Part shown: positions 30,706 through 41,281 of the stretch, piece after piece | Layout of the letters: the number at the start of each line of letters is the position of its first letter | Position numbering within the stretch: position 1 is the stretch's first letter | NCBI GenBank assembly: GCA_012729695.1 | Contig: JAAYCP010000086.1 | Span: 1-54,332, forward strand | DNA length: 54,332 bases | From: Actinomycetales bacterium | GTDB lineage: Bacteria > Actinomycetota > Actinomycetes > Actinomycetales > Dermatophilaceae | Reading direction: 5' to 3' | Made by a program: the position numbers and the translations under genes | The notes under the pieces: generated by a model | Told to the model about the DNA's origin: nothing | Database searches by the model: none | The model's input: only the letters and a program-made list of their open reading frames with translations

Positions 30706-31674
30706 TCACTCAGTTGCAGGGAGAGCGTCCGCCGTCGGGCGGGAGGTGCGCATGGTCACGAGCGCGCGGGTGAGGAGCACGGCGAGGAGGGAGGCACCGA
30801 GCATGTGCATGAGCACGAGGAGCTCCGGGAGCCCGGAGAAGTACTGCACGTAGCCGATGAGTCCCTGGGCCGCGGTCAGCAGGACCAGGTCGCGCCAGAC
30901 TCCCGGCACGTCCCGGTCCGCGAAGCGCCCAGCCCGCGCCACGAGATGGGTCGCCACCCACATCCCGATGACCAGGCCGACGAACAGCATGACCGCATCG
31001 GCGTGGAGCCAGCTCACCTGACGCGGGTCGAACCCGTAGCGAGCCGGAGCTTCCGCGTCTCCAGAGTGCGGCCCTGAGCCGGTGACGACGGTGCCGAGGG
31101 CGATCACCACCGCGCCGACGGCGGCAGTGACCCAGGCCAGCCGGCCGAGCATCGTCGGGACGAGCCAGTGCCGCGGGGCGCTCGGCTCGTTCCGGGCGAA
31201 CCAGAGGTAGGAGGCGGCCGTGACGAGCATCATCGAGACGAGGAAGTGCACCGAGACCGTGACGGGGTGCAGTGACGTCAGCACGGTGATGCCGCCGATG
31301 ACGGCCTGCAGCGCGACCCCGCCGAGGACGAGCCAGGCCGCCACGGTCAGGTGACGGCGGCGCAGGTACTTGACCGCCGCATACACACAGGCGATGGCGA
31401 TGACCGTGAGGGCGAAGGTGAGCAGGCGGTTCCCGAACTCGATGTACTTGTGGTACCCCTCGGCCTGCTCGATCGTCGGCGTGTAGGAACCGGGCGCGCA
31501 CTGCGGCCAGGTGGGGCACCCGAGGCCGCTACCCGTGAGGCGGACCAGACCGCCCGTGACGACGATCCCGACCTGGGCGACGACGTTGGCCACGAGCGTG
31601 GGCGCCACCCAGCGCGGGACCGACGTGCCCAGTCCGGACGGGGTCGTAGGGGGCGTCGTCAGGGAGGTCGTCAC
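30706..31674 (-). CDS. ctaA: Heme A synthase (COX15/CtaA family)
   Basis: CtaA oxidises the C8 methyl of heme O to give heme A for aa3-type oxidases. The 322-aa membrane protein has the family start GGLVRLTGSGLGCPTWPQC with Cys53 and Cys59 in the first extracytoplasmic loop, the heme-ligand region HKYIEFGNRLLTF (His75), and further His residues in helices such as LHPVTVSVHFLVS. About eight helices fit the family. The frame is open far upstream, but GTG 31674 after TTGAGGA gives a normal N-terminus. Confidence 0.93.
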   Translation of the reverse strand: MTTSLTTPPTTPSGLGTSVPRWVAPTLVANVVAQVGIVVTGGLVRLTGSGLGCPTWPQCAPGSYTPTIEQAEGYHKYIEFGNRLLTFALTVIAIACVYAAVKYLRRRHLTVAAWLVLGGVALQAVIGGITVLTSLHPVTVSVHFLVSMMLVTAASYLWFARNEPSAPRHWLVPTMLGRLAWVTAAVGAVVIALGTVVTGSGPHSGDAEAPARYGFDPRQVSWLHADAVMLFVGLVIGMWVATHLVARAGRFADRDVPGVWRDLVLLTAAQGLIGYVQYFSGLPELLVLMHMLGASLLAVLLTRALVTMRTSRPTADALPATE

Positions 31675-31789
31675 AGTCCTCAAGAGTACGCGTGGCGGGA
31701 GGACGCCCGGCCACGGCCCAGGGCACGCGGTGCCAGACGGACGGGTCGCCCGCTGCGGGCGGCCCAGAGGCAGCCGGAAGGCCGAGGAC

Positions 31790-32530
31790 TCAGTCGCTCC
31801 AGCGGAAGGAACGCCGGGCGAGCAGGGCGGCGACCGCGCCCCACAGGAGGAGCAGGAGCCAGGCGAGCCACGGCCAGGCGCCGTCGATCGCGGCCGCGCG
31901 AGCGGCATCGCCGAGGAGCCCGGGCGGCAGCCACGCGGCCGCAGCCCCGACCGTCCCAGGCAGCTCACCTGTCGGGATGACCAGACCCAGCCCGAGGAAG
32001 ACCACCCAGAGGAGGTTCGCCACCGCGAGCACCGCCTCGGCGCGCATCGTCCCGGCGATGAGGAGCGCGAACGAGACGAAGGCGAGCACGCCGCAGACGA
32101 GCGTGATGGCGAGGGGGAGCAGCCCGACCAGAGCCGGTCGCCACCCCAGCACGAGGGCGACGCCGCCGAGGATCGCCGCCTGAAGGAGGTAGAAGAGCAG
32201 CACGGCAAGGGTCTTGCCCACGATGAGCCCACCGCGCCCCAACGGCGTCACTCCCAGGAGGCGGAGGACGCCGTAGCGCCGGTCGAAGCCGGTCGCGATG
32301 GCCTGTCCGGTGAACGCGATCGACACCACCGCCAGGGCCAGGACCCCAGGGGCAACGACGTCGATACGCGGCTCGTCGAGCTCGGGGAAGGGCGAGTAGG
32401 TCAGCGCGACCAGCGCCATGAGCGGCAGGATGATCGAGACGAGGAACTGCTCACCGTTGCGCAGGATGGTCGTCGCCTCGAACCTCGTCTGAGCGAGTAT
32501 GCGCTGGGCCGGGGCCGCTGGAGTGCTCAC
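31790..32530 (-). CDS. ABC transporter permease (ABC-2 type)
   Basis: The 246-aa protein has six hydrophobic segments and the ABC-2 exporter outline, starting with TRFEATTILRNGEQFLVSIILPLMAL. It would form a transporter with the ATPase encoded just upstream, whose stop overlaps this GTG start (GTGA). An ABC pair next to ctaA is common in actinomycetes. The substrate is unknown; a link to cytochrome oxidase or heme is only positional. Confidence 0.85.
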   Translation of the reverse strand: MSTPAAPAQRILAQTRFEATTILRNGEQFLVSIILPLMALVALTYSPFPELDEPRIDVVAPGVLALAVVSIAFTGQAIATGFDRRYGVLRLLGVTPLGRGGLIVGKTLAVLLFYLLQAAILGGVALVLGWRPALVGLLPLAITLVCGVLAFVSFALLIAGTMRAEAVLAVANLLWVVFLGLGLVIPTGELPGTVGAAAAWLPPGLLGDAARAAAIDGAWPWLAWLLLLLWGAVAALLARRSFRWSD

Positions 32531-33267
32531 CGAGCACCTCTTCCGGCCGGGCGGGTGAGTCGGAAGAAGAGCTTCTCGAGGGGCTCCTCGACCGTGAGGG
32601 CGGCGAGGGTCCCCGAGGCCACGACCTGGCCGCTGTCCATGATCACGACGTCGTGCGCGATCCGCTCGGCCTCCTCGAAGGAGTGCGTGGTGACCACGAC
32701 ACAGACTCCTCGGTCCGCGAGGTCGGTGACGACCTCCCACACATCCAGGCGGGCGTGGGGGTCCAGTCCCGCTGTCGGCTCGTCGAGGAAGGCCACGTCG
32801 GGGCGTCCGACGAGGGCCGCGGCCAGGGCCACCCGCTGGCGCTGTCCACCGGAGAGCCGCCGGACCGGTGTCCTCGCGAAGGCGTCGATGCCGAGCCGGG
32901 TCTCCACCTCCTCCACCGGCTCCGGGTCGGTGTAGAACCGGGACAGGTGCCGGAGCACGTCGCCGGCGGCCCGGGTGTTCGGCAGTCCACCGTCCTGGAG
33001 CATGACGCCCACCCGGGCCCGGAAGTCCGGTCCAGCACCCCAGGGATCGATCCCCAGCACCTGCACCGTCCCGGCGTCGGGGCGTTGCAGACCCTCCAGG
33101 CACTCCAGGGTCGTCGTCTTGCCCGCACCGTTGGAGCCGAGGACTGCCGTGACCCGCCCCGCGGCAGCGGTCCAGGAAGCCCCGTCGACCGCCGTGACGG
33201 GTCCGAAGACCTTGCGCAGGTCGTCGACGACCACGGCCGGGCGGTCGGGGGAGGTGTGTGCAGACAT
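32527..33267 (-). CDS. ABC transporter ATP-binding protein
   Basis: The 246-aa ATPase has Walker A GSNGAGKT (44-51), signature RLSGGQRQRVALAAAL, Walker B VAFLDEPTAGLDP and the H-loop TTHSFEEAERI. It resembles CcmA/DrrA-type exporters. The ATG at 33267 lies 8 nt after a -10-like TAAGAT. It is divergent from psd. Confidence 0.9.
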   Translation of the reverse strand: MSAHTSPDRPAVVVDDLRKVFGPVTAVDGASWTAAAGRVTAVLGSNGAGKTTTLECLEGLQRPDAGTVQVLGIDPWGAGPDFRARVGVMLQDGGLPNTRAAGDVLRHLSRFYTDPEPVEEVETRLGIDAFARTPVRRLSGGQRQRVALAAALVGRPDVAFLDEPTAGLDPHARLDVWEVVTDLADRGVCVVVTTHSFEEAERIAHDVVIMDSGQVVASGTLAALTVEEPLEKLFFRLTRPAGRGAR

Positions 33268-33275
33268 CGCGAGTC

Positions 33276-33285
33276 ATCTTAGGCT
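33276..33285. promoter_or_regulatory. Overlapping divergent -10 elements between the ABC operon and psd
   Basis: ATCTTA (33276-33281) reads TAAGAT on the minus strand, 8 nt before the ABC ATPase start. TAGGCT (33280-33285) reads as a -10 on the plus strand, with psd 84 nt downstream. The hexamers share two bases, so only one promoter could be occupied at a time. Neither -35 is clear. Confidence 0.4.
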
Positions 33286-33368
33286 TGGGCGGTAGCACGC
33301 ACTCGGCCAGTGGCAGTGAGTCGCCGACCGGCGGCCGGCGCCGGCGACGACAAGGAGGTGGGGAGCGC

Positions 33369-34043
33369 GTGAGCAGCACCCCTCGCCCGGCCCGGATCGA
33401 TCCGGCCGGCCGACTCGCAATTGCACTGGCAGCGGCTCCCGCTGCCCTCGCTGCACTCACGGGGCACCGCCGCACCGCGCTGGCGCTCGGCCTGCTCCCC
33501 GCCGCGGTAGCGGCCTTCTTCCGCGACCCGGACCGCCGCGCGGACTCGGTGCCGGCCGACCCGCACGACATCCTGTCGCCGGCCGACGGCAAGGTCATGC
33601 ACGCCGGTGAGCCCCAGCCCGGTGTCGCTCCGGAGGGTGACTGGCTCCAGATCGCGATCTTTCTGTCCGTCTTCGACGTGCACATCAACCGCAGCCCGGC
33701 AGCAGGAATCGTGAAGAGCGTCGAGTACCGTCCGGGCCGGTGGCTCGCGGCCTACAAGGCCGAGAGCGCCACGGAGAACGAGGTCAGCGAGATCACCCTT
33801 GCCGTCCCCGTGGACGGATCCGAGCGCACCCTGGTGTTCCGCCAGATCGTCGGGCTCCTGGCCCGACGGGTCGTCACCCGCGTCGCTCCCGGCCAGGTCA
33901 TCCAGGCAGGGGAGCGGATCGGGCTGATGAAGTTCGGGTCCCGGATGGATGTCTTCGTGCCGCGCGACTGCTCGATCGAGGTCTCCCGCGGGGACCGGGT
34001 GGTCGCCGGAGAGACAGTCATCGCCCGGTGGGGCCGATCGTGA
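33369..34043 (+). CDS. psd: Phosphatidylserine decarboxylase
   Basis: Psd converts phosphatidylserine to phosphatidylethanolamine. The 224-aa protein is of the short archaeal/actinomycete type. It has FFRDPDR, LSPADGKV, FLSVFDVHINRSP and the self-cleavage site KFGSRMDVFVP (about Gly190-Ser191), where Ser becomes the pyruvoyl group. The frame is open from 33258, but GTG 33369 with a strong AAGGAGG at 33352-33358 is the start. pssA, 28 nt downstream, makes the substrate. Confidence 0.93.
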   Translation: MSSTPRPARIDPAGRLAIALAAAPAALAALTGHRRTALALGLLPAAVAAFFRDPDRRADSVPADPHDILSPADGKVMHAGEPQPGVAPEGDWLQIAIFLSVFDVHINRSPAAGIVKSVEYRPGRWLAAYKAESATENEVSEITLAVPVDGSERTLVFRQIVGLLARRVVTRVAPGQVIQAGERIGLMKFGSRMDVFVPRDCSIEVSRGDRVVAGETVIARWGRS

Positions 34044-34071
34044 GCGCGGCTTTCATCACATCGGGTATGCG

Positions 34072-35136
34072 ATGAGCACCTCCGGCCGTCCCGCCGCCGG
34101 TGCCGACGGGCTCACCGACGACCGCCCGGCCGCGGGGCCCGGATCGGGAAGGCGGCGCAGGCGCCGGTTCGACCGGTGGCGGCTCGTCTCGCCGACCGGT
34201 GCCGAAGTCATCTCCCTGCGGCAGCTCAGCAAGCGGGAGCGGCTCCGCGTCACGGCTCCCAGCCTGTTCACCACCGGCAACATGGCCTGCGGCTTCATCT
34301 CCGTGCTGCTCGCCTTCCGGCAGGAGTTCGCCTGGGCCGCCGGCATCCTCTTCATCGCGATCATGCTCGACATCGCCGACGGCTTCGTGGCCCGCAAGGT
34401 GGGTGCCACGACCCCCTTCGGTGTCCAGCTCGACTCGATGGCCGATCTCATCTCCTTCGGCATGGCGCCGGCTGTGCTCGTCCACACGTGGGCCCTCGAT
34501 GTCTGGCCGGGCGCGGCCTGGAGCGTGGCCTTCCTCTGGCTGGCCTGTGCGGCGTTCCGGCTGGCGCGGTTCAACGCGACCGTCGACCCGATGGACGACA
34601 AGCGCTACTTCGTCGGGCTCCCGAGCCCCGCCGCTGCGGCGGTGATCATCGCCACGATCTTCGCGCTCGACACCCCGGATGTCGGGCCACGGGTGGGACA
34701 GGTCGCTCTCCTGCCGGTGATCGTCGCCATCGTGCCCGCTCTGCTCATGATCACCTCGGTGCGGTTCCGCTCCTTCCGCAACCTGCTGTCGCCGACGACA
34801 TCGCGCGCCAAGCTCACCACGGCGGTGCTCCTCCTGGCCGTCGTCACCGGGTTGATCCTGGTCCCCGGGCTGACCATGGTCGCCATCGCCTACTTCTACG
34901 TCCTCAGCGCACCCCTTGGCGTCCTGACTGCGCCCCTGCGCGAGCGGGTCTTCGGCGTGGACGCGGTCGCCCCACCCCGGTACCGGGCCAGGTCCGTGTT
35001 CCTCCCCGACCCGGACACCGAGCCCCACATCGAGGCCGACGCAGAATCGGACACCGATCCAGATGCCGAAGGGGACGAGGGACCGGCGCTCGACGGCGCC
35101 GATACCCAGGTCCTCGAGGGCGACGACCGACTCTGA
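34072..35136 (+). CDS. pssA: CDP-diacylglycerol--serine O-phosphatidyltransferase
   Basis: PssA makes phosphatidylserine from CDP-diacylglycerol and serine. The 354-aa membrane protein has the exact CDP-alcohol phosphotransferase motif (residues about 101-126): D-IA-DG-FV-AR, eight residues, G-VQL-D-SMA-D. A basic N-terminus (RRRRRR) precedes about eight helices. An acidic tail of roughly 40 residues rich in Asp and Glu follows and is not part of the enzyme core. The start is ATG 34072. A stem-loop terminator follows. Confidence 0.93.
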   Translation: MSTSGRPAAGADGLTDDRPAAGPGSGRRRRRRFDRWRLVSPTGAEVISLRQLSKRERLRVTAPSLFTTGNMACGFISVLLAFRQEFAWAAGILFIAIMLDIADGFVARKVGATTPFGVQLDSMADLISFGMAPAVLVHTWALDVWPGAAWSVAFLWLACAAFRLARFNATVDPMDDKRYFVGLPSPAAAAVIIATIFALDTPDVGPRVGQVALLPVIVAIVPALLMITSVRFRSFRNLLSPTTSRAKLTTAVLLLAVVTGLILVPGLTMVAIAYFYVLSAPLGVLTAPLRERVFGVDAVAPPRYRARSVFLPDPDTEPHIEADAESDTDPDAEGDEGPALDGADTQVLEGDDRL

Positions 35137-35173
35137 CCGAGGTGCACCCGCCTTCCTGGTTCCCGCGTTCGCC

Positions 35174-35209
35174 GACGCTTCCTTCGGTAGGTGTGGCGAA
35201 GGAGTCGTC
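35174..35209 (+). terminator. Hairpin terminator of psd-pssA
   Basis: GACGCTTCCTTCG (35174-35186) pairs with CGAAGGAGTCGTC (35197-35209) in 12 of 13 positions including one G-U, with a 10-nt loop. It lies 37 nt after the pssA stop and insulates the suf operon. Confidence 0.65.
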
Positions 35210-35285
35210 ATAGCGACGCTTGGGTCACACCTCGATGTACGTGGTGTCCCAGGTAGCCGCCCTCCTCACGAGCCTGCCGGAGGGG

Positions 35286-35331
35286 GTTAGGTAAGCCTTT
35301 GTTTGAGGGACTTCGGACAATTACCTAACAT
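35286..35331 (+). promoter_or_regulatory. sufR promoter framed by an inverted repeat, with a DtxR-like half-site
   Basis: GTTAGGTAA (35286-35294) and TTACCTAAC (35321-35329) are a perfect 9-bp inverted repeat 26 nt apart. Between and over them lie a -35 TTGAGG (35303-35308), a 17-nt spacer and a -10 TAACAT (35326-35331), followed by six bases and the sufR GTG. The right arm thus overlaps the -10. TTAGGTAAGCCT (35287-35298) agrees with 11 of the first 12 bases of the DtxR/IdeR consensus, but the second half does not. The site fits autoregulation by SufR and/or iron control; which protein binds is inference. Confidence 0.55.
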
Positions 35332-35337
35332 AGATGT

Positions 35338-36102
35338 GTGATTTATGCCGACCGCTCTGCTGTGCCCGGAGCACAGCAGGCTGGACAGCAGTCCGCGACT
35401 GCTGACCCGAGCACCCGGGAACGGGTGCTGCGGCGCATCAGCGAGGCCGGACCGGTCACGGCGACGGCTCTCTGCGCAGAGCTGGGTCTGACCGACACGG
35501 CGATCCGCCGGCACATCGACGGTCTGCTCGCCGACGGCCTCATCGAGTCGCGTGACATCCGTCCCGCGGGACGTCGACGCCGAGGTCGGCCAGCCCGCGG
35601 CTGGGTCGTGAGCGCAGCAGGACACGCCCAGCTCACGGCGGACTACGACGACCTCGCCACCGAGGCCCTGCGTTTCATCGAGGAGACAGTGGGTCCGGAC
35701 GCTGTAGCGCAGTTCGCGCAGCAGCGGATCGCGGAGGTTGAGGCGCGCTACGCCGCCGTGCTTGAGCAGATCGGGGACGACCCGCGTGAGCGGGCCGAGG
35801 CCCTGGTCCGCGTGCTGAGCCGGGACGGGTACGCCGCGACGACGCGGCCGGTCCCCGGCGGACCGGGGGAGCTCGGTCTGCAGCTGTGCCAGGGGCACTG
35901 CCCCGTCCAGCACGTCGCCGCCGAGTTCCCACAGTTCTGCGAGGCCGAGACCGAGGCCTTCAGCCGGCTGCTGGGGGTTCACGTCCAGCGCCTGTCCACC
36001 CTGGCGCAGGGCGCCCACGTCTGCACCACGTTCGTTCCCACGGGGCCGCACCCCACGGCCCCGCCCGAGTCCACCACCCCATCGGAAGGTCGCACCTCAT
36101 GA
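35338..36102 (+). CDS. sufR: SufR-type iron-sulfur transcriptional repressor
   Basis: The 254-aa regulator has an N-terminal winged helix (about 27-95, with a basic [14 protein letters not shown] wing) and a C-terminal cluster-binding half. That half has Cys184, Cys188 and Cys201 in [18 protein letters not shown], plus Cys229. SufR with a bound cluster represses the suf operon; apo-SufR releases it. The GTG start fits a leaderless message. The stop overlaps the sufB ATG (ATGA), so it is the first cistron of the operon it should control. Confidence 0.93.
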   Translation: MIYADRSAVPGAQQAGQQSATADPSTRERVLRRISEAGPVTATALCAELGLTDTAIRRHIDGLLADGLIESRDIRPAGRRRRGRPARGWVVSAAGHAQLTADYDDLATEALRFIEETVGPDAVAQFAQQRIAEVEARYAAVLEQIGDDPRERAEALVRVLSRDGYAATTRPVPGGPGELGLQLCQGHCPVQHVAAEFPQFCEAETEAFSRLLGVHVQRLSTLAQGAHVCTTFVPTGPHPTAPPESTTPSEGRTS

Positions 36103-37520
36103 CGCAATCGATCGAGGACCTCAACCCAGGTCTGAAGGACCTCGGCCGCTACGAGTACGGCTGGGCCGACACCGACGTCGCCGGTGCCTCCGCCCGTCGC
36201 GGGCTGGACCAGGACGTCGTCCTGGACATCAGCCGCCGCAAGAGCGAGCCGCAGTGGATGACCGACCTGCGGCTGAAGTCCCTGCGGCTGTTCGAGAAGA
36301 AGCCCATGCCGCACTGGGGCGCCGACCTCACCGGTATCGACTTCCAGAACATCAAGTACTACGTGAAGTCGACCGAGAAGCAGGCGACCAGCTGGGACGA
36401 GCTGCCCGAGGACATCAAGAACACCTATGACCGCCTCGGCATCCCCGAGGCCGAGAAGCAGCGCCTCATCGCGGGCGTCGCGGCGCAGTACGAGTCCGAG
36501 GTCGTCTACCACCAGATCCGCGAGGACCTGGAGGAGAAGGGTGTCATCTTCGTCGACACCGACACCGGTCTGCGCGAGTACGAGGACCTGTTCAAGGAGC
36601 ACTTCGGCACTGTCATCCCCCCGGGTGACAACAAGTTCGCCTCGCTCAACACGGCCGTGTGGTCGGGTGGGTCGTTCATCTACGTGCCCAAGGGTGTCCA
36701 CGTCGACATCCCGCTGCAGGCCTACTTCCGGATCAACACCGAGAACATGGGCCAGTTCGAGCGGACCCTGATCATCGCCGACGAGGGCTCCTACGTGCAC
36801 TACGTCGAGGGCTGCACCGCGCCGATCTACAAGACCGACAGCCTGCACAGCGCGGTCGTCGAGATCATCGTCAAGAAGGACGCCCGCGTCCGCTACACGA
36901 CGATCCAGAACTGGTCGAACAACGTCTACAACCTCGTCACCAAGCGCGCCACGTGCGCCGAGGGCGCGACGATGGAGTGGATCGACGGCAACATCGGCTC
37001 CAAGGTGACGATGAAGTACCCGGCGGTCTTCCTCCTCGGCGAGCACGCCAAGGGCGAGACGCTCTCGGTCGCCTTCGCCGGCGAGGGCCAGCACCAGGAC
37101 GCGGGGAGCAAGATGGTGCACGCCGCACCGCATACCTCCTCGACGATCGTCTCGAAGTCCGTCGCCCGTGGGGGTGGCCGGACCTCCTACCGTGGCCTGG
37201 TCCAGATCAACGAGGGTGCCTACGGCTCCAGGAGCAGCGTCGTCTGCGACGCCCTCCTCGTCGACACCATCAGCCGCTCCGACACCTACCCCTACGTCGA
37301 CATCCGTGAGGACGACGTGCAGATGGGGCACGAGGCGACCGTCTCCAAGGTCTCCGCGGACCAGCTGTTCTACCTCATGTCGCGCGGGCTGTCGGAGGAG
37401 GAGGCCATGGCGATGATCGTGCGCGGCTTCGTCGAGCCGATCGCCAAGGAGCTGCCCATGGAGTACGCCCTCGAGCTCAACCGCCTCATCGAGCTGCAGA
37501 TGGAAGGCGCGGTGGGTTGA
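36099..37520 (+). CDS. sufB: Fe-S cluster assembly scaffold SufB
   Basis: SufB is the main scaffold on which SUF clusters are built, as a SufBCD complex. The 473-aa protein has the family blocks [50 protein letters not shown] and the C-terminal [11 protein letters not shown] through [22 protein letters not shown]. The conserved Cys of EGCTAP is present. Unlike M. tuberculosis SufB there is no intein. The frame extends upstream into sufR, but ATG 36099 with GGAAGG is the start. Confidence 0.96.
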   Translation: MTQSIEDLNPGLKDLGRYEYGWADTDVAGASARRGLDQDVVLDISRRKSEPQWMTDLRLKSLRLFEKKPMPHWGADLTGIDFQNIKYYVKSTEKQATSWDELPEDIKNTYDRLGIPEAEKQRLIAGVAAQYESEVVYHQIREDLEEKGVIFVDTDTGLREYEDLFKEHFGTVIPPGDNKFASLNTAVWSGGSFIYVPKGVHVDIPLQAYFRINTENMGQFERTLIIADEGSYVHYVEGCTAPIYKTDSLHSAVVEIIVKKDARVRYTTIQNWSNNVYNLVTKRATCAEGATMEWIDGNIGSKVTMKYPAVFLLGEHAKGETLSVAFAGEGQHQDAGSKMVHAAPHTSSTIVSKSVARGGGRTSYRGLVQINEGAYGSRSSVVCDALLVDTISRSDTYPYVDIREDDVQMGHEATVSKVSADQLFYLMSRGLSEEEAMAMIVRGFVEPIAKELPMEYALELNRLIELQMEGAVG

Positions 37521-37584
37521 TGGGTGACCATCCCCGTCCGTCCGCTGTACCGCTTCCCCTGACCCCCTGCGAGGACCCCACACC

Positions 37585-38796
37585 ATGAGCCTGCTGACCC
37601 CAAGCCCGACCCAGAGCCCCGACGCTCACACGCACAGCGGTGAGACGATGGTGCCGGACGCCTCGCGCGCCGAGCGCACCAGATCGTATGCGGTGGCTGA
37701 CTTCCCGCTGCCGAACGGCCGCGAGGAGGAGTGGCGGTTCACCCCCATCGACCGGCTCGGGTCGCTGCTGCGCGACGAGCCCACCGGCGCGTGCCTGGAC
37801 TGGGCCGAGAGCCTGCCCGCCGGCGTGACGCTGACGACGATGAGTGTCGAGGAGTGGCAGGAGTCCGGCGCGCCGAAGCCGGCCGACCGCGCCGCTGCTG
37901 TCGCCGCCGCACACAGCGGTGGCGTCGCCGTCCTCACCGTCCCGGCCGAGGCCGAGATCGAGGAGCCGATCCGGGTCTCCCTGCGCGGCAATGACGGTCG
38001 CGTCGTGCACGGTCACCGCCTGATCGAGGTCGGGCACCACGCCAAGGCGACGATCGTCCTGCAGCATGCCGGCAGTGCCGCCTACAGCGAGGTGCTCTCG
38101 ATCGTCGCCGGCGACGGTGCCGACCTCACGGTCGTCACCCTCCAGGAGTGGGACGACGACGCGATCCACCTCGGCCAGCACGACGTCGTCGTGGGTCGGG
38201 ACGCCAGCGTGCGGCACATCGCCGTGACGCTCGGCGGCTCCATCGTCCGGCTGAACACGAACGCGACCTACGCCGGACCCGGTGGCGCGTTCGAGGCCCT
38301 CGGGGTGTACTTCGCCGACGCCGGTCAGCACCTCGAGCACCGGCTCTTCGTCGACCACGAGGCGCCGCACTGCACCTCGAATGTCGAGTACAAGGGTGCG
38401 TTGCAGGGTGACGGCGCCCGGACCGTGTGGGTCGGTGACGTCCTCATCCGGGCCAGCGCCGAGGGCACCGACACCTACGAGCTCAACCGCAACCTCCTGC
38501 TCACCGACGGCGCCCGCGCCGACTCGGTGCCCAACCTCGAGATCGAGACCGGTGAGATCGTGGGTGCGGGTCACGCGGCGGCGACCGGCCGGTTCGACGA
38601 CGAGCAGCTGTTCTACCTCATGGCCCGGGGGATCCCCGAGGCCGAGGCGCGTCGCCTCGTTGTGCGCGGCTTCTTCGCCTCCGTCATCCGCCGCATCGGC
38701 GTGGCAGAGATCAGCGACCACCTCATGAAGGTCATCGAGGAGGAGCTGCGCGCGAGCGACGCCGCTCTCGTCGCGGCCGCCGAGGGGACCGCATGA
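37585..38796 (+). CDS. sufD: Fe-S cluster assembly protein SufD
   Basis: The 403-aa paralogue of SufB has FPLPNGREEEWRFTPIDRL near the N-terminus, a central beta-helix and the C-terminal GHAAATGRFDDEQLFYLMARGIPEAEARRLVVRGFF. It joins SufB and SufC in the scaffold. It lies 64 nt after sufB; its stop overlaps the start of the ferredoxin gene by 4 nt. Confidence 0.95.
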   Translation: MSLLTPSPTQSPDAHTHSGETMVPDASRAERTRSYAVADFPLPNGREEEWRFTPIDRLGSLLRDEPTGACLDWAESLPAGVTLTTMSVEEWQESGAPKPADRAAAVAAAHSGGVAVLTVPAEAEIEEPIRVSLRGNDGRVVHGHRLIEVGHHAKATIVLQHAGSAAYSEVLSIVAGDGADLTVVTLQEWDDDAIHLGQHDVVVGRDASVRHIAVTLGGSIVRLNTNATYAGPGGAFEALGVYFADAGQHLEHRLFVDHEAPHCTSNVEYKGALQGDGARTVWVGDVLIRASAEGTDTYELNRNLLLTDGARADSVPNLEIETGEIVGAGHAAATGRFDDEQLFYLMARGIPEAEARRLVVRGFFASVIRRIGVAEISDHLMKVIEEELRASDAALVAAAEGTA

Positions 38797-39125
38797 CGAC
38801 GGCGCTGGACTGGATCCGCGTCTGTCGGCTCGACGAGCTGCCCGAGGTCGGGGCGGCGCGCGCCCAGCTCGACGGTCGCATCGTCTCCATCGTGCGGGTC
38901 GCGGACGGCTCCGTGCACTGCATCGACGACGAGTGCACCCACGGCAAGGTGTCCCTGTCCGAGGGGGAGATCAACGACTGCTCGATCGAGTGCTGGCTGC
39001 ACGGCTCACGCTTCGACCTGCGGACCGGCAAGGTCCTCAACCCCCCGGCGACCATCCCTGTCGTCGTCCACCACGTCAAGATCGAGGGTGACGACGTCCA
39101 TGTCGCCCTGAACGAGGAGAACTGA
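38793..39125 (+). CDS. Rieske-type [2Fe-2S] ferredoxin encoded in the suf operon
   Basis: The 110-aa soluble protein has cluster ligands Cys48-x-His50 and Cys67-x2-His70, 16 residues between the pairs. It lacks the second cysteine pair that forms a disulfide in bc-type Rieske proteins, so it is of the dioxygenase-ferredoxin type. It has no signal peptide. It overlaps sufD by 4 nt and precedes sufC by 8 nt. Such a gene recurs in actinomycete suf operons; electron supply for cluster assembly is a plausible, unproven role. Confidence 0.88.
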   Translation: MTTALDWIRVCRLDELPEVGAARAQLDGRIVSIVRVADGSVHCIDDECTHGKVSLSEGEINDCSIECWLHGSRFDLRTGKVLNPPATIPVVVHHVKIEGDDVHVALNEEN

Positions 39126-39133
39126 GAATTCGT

Positions 39134-39910
39134 ATGTCTGACAACACCATCCACACCCTCGACATCCGCGACCTGCACGTCTCGGTGGAGGGCGAGGACG
39201 GCACCGCCCGGGAGATCCTGAGCGGCGTCACCCTGACCGTCCGCAGCGGCGAGACCCACGCGATCATGGGTCCGAACGGCTCCGGCAAGTCCACCCTCGC
39301 CTACGCCATCGCCGGGCACCCGAAGTACACCGTCACCTCCGGCAGCATCACGCTCGACGGTGAGGACGTCCTCGCGATGGGGGTCGACGAGCGCGCCCGC
39401 GCCGGCCTCTTCCTCGCCATGCAGTACCCGGTCGAGATCCCTGGTGTGACCGTCTCGAACTTCCTCCGCACGGCCAAGACGGCCGTCGACGGCGAGGCCC
39501 CCAAGCTGCGCACCTGGGTCAAGGAGGTCAACTCCGCGATGGCCGCGCTGCGCATGGACCCGGCCTTCGCCCAGCGTGGCGTCAACGAGGGCTTCTCTGG
39601 TGGCGAGAAGAAGCGCCACGAGATCCTCCAGCTCGAGCTGCTCCAGCCGAAGATCGCCGTCCTCGACGAGACCGACTCCGGCCTCGACGTCGACGCGCTC
39701 AAGATCGTGTCGGAGGGTGTGAACCGGGTCCGCGAGAGCAGCAACCTCGGGGTCCTGCTCATCACGCACTACACGCGGATCCTGCGCTACATCAAGCCTG
39801 ACTTCGTCCACGTCTTCATCGACGGCCGGATCGCCGAGCAGGGTGGCCCCGAGCTCGCCGACCAGCTCGAGGACGAGGGCTACGACCGCTTCCTCACCCC
39901 GACCGCCTGA
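39134..39910 (+). CDS. sufC: Fe-S cluster assembly ATPase SufC
   Basis: The 258-aa ABC-type ATPase has Walker A GPNGSGKS (46-53), signature FSGGEKKRHEILQLELL, Walker B IAVLDETDSGLD (SufC has ETDSG where transporters have EP) and the His switch LLITHYTRILRYI. It powers SufBD remodelling. Confidence 0.97.
   Translation: MSDNTIHTLDIRDLHVSVEGEDGTAREILSGVTLTVRSGETHAIMGPNGSGKSTLAYAIAGHPKYTVTSGSITLDGEDVLAMGVDERARAGLFLAMQYPVEIPGVTVSNFLRTAKTAVDGEAPKLRTWVKEVNSAMAALRMDPAFAQRGVNEGFSGGEKKRHEILQLELLQPKIAVLDETDSGLDVDALKIVSEGVNRVRESSNLGVLLITHYTRILRYIKPDFVHVFIDGRIAEQGGPELADQLEDEGYDRFLTPTA

Positions 39911-41280
<1,370 letters not shown>

Positions 41281-41281
<1 letters not shown>

Noticed and set aside
35287..35305. 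Complete DtxR/IdeR box
   Set aside because: Only the first 12 bases match; the second half (TTGTTTG) does not resemble AACCTAA. Kept only as a half-site.
36099..37520. Intein in SufB, as in M. tuberculosis
   Set aside because: The protein is 473 aa and the conserved blocks run on without interruption.
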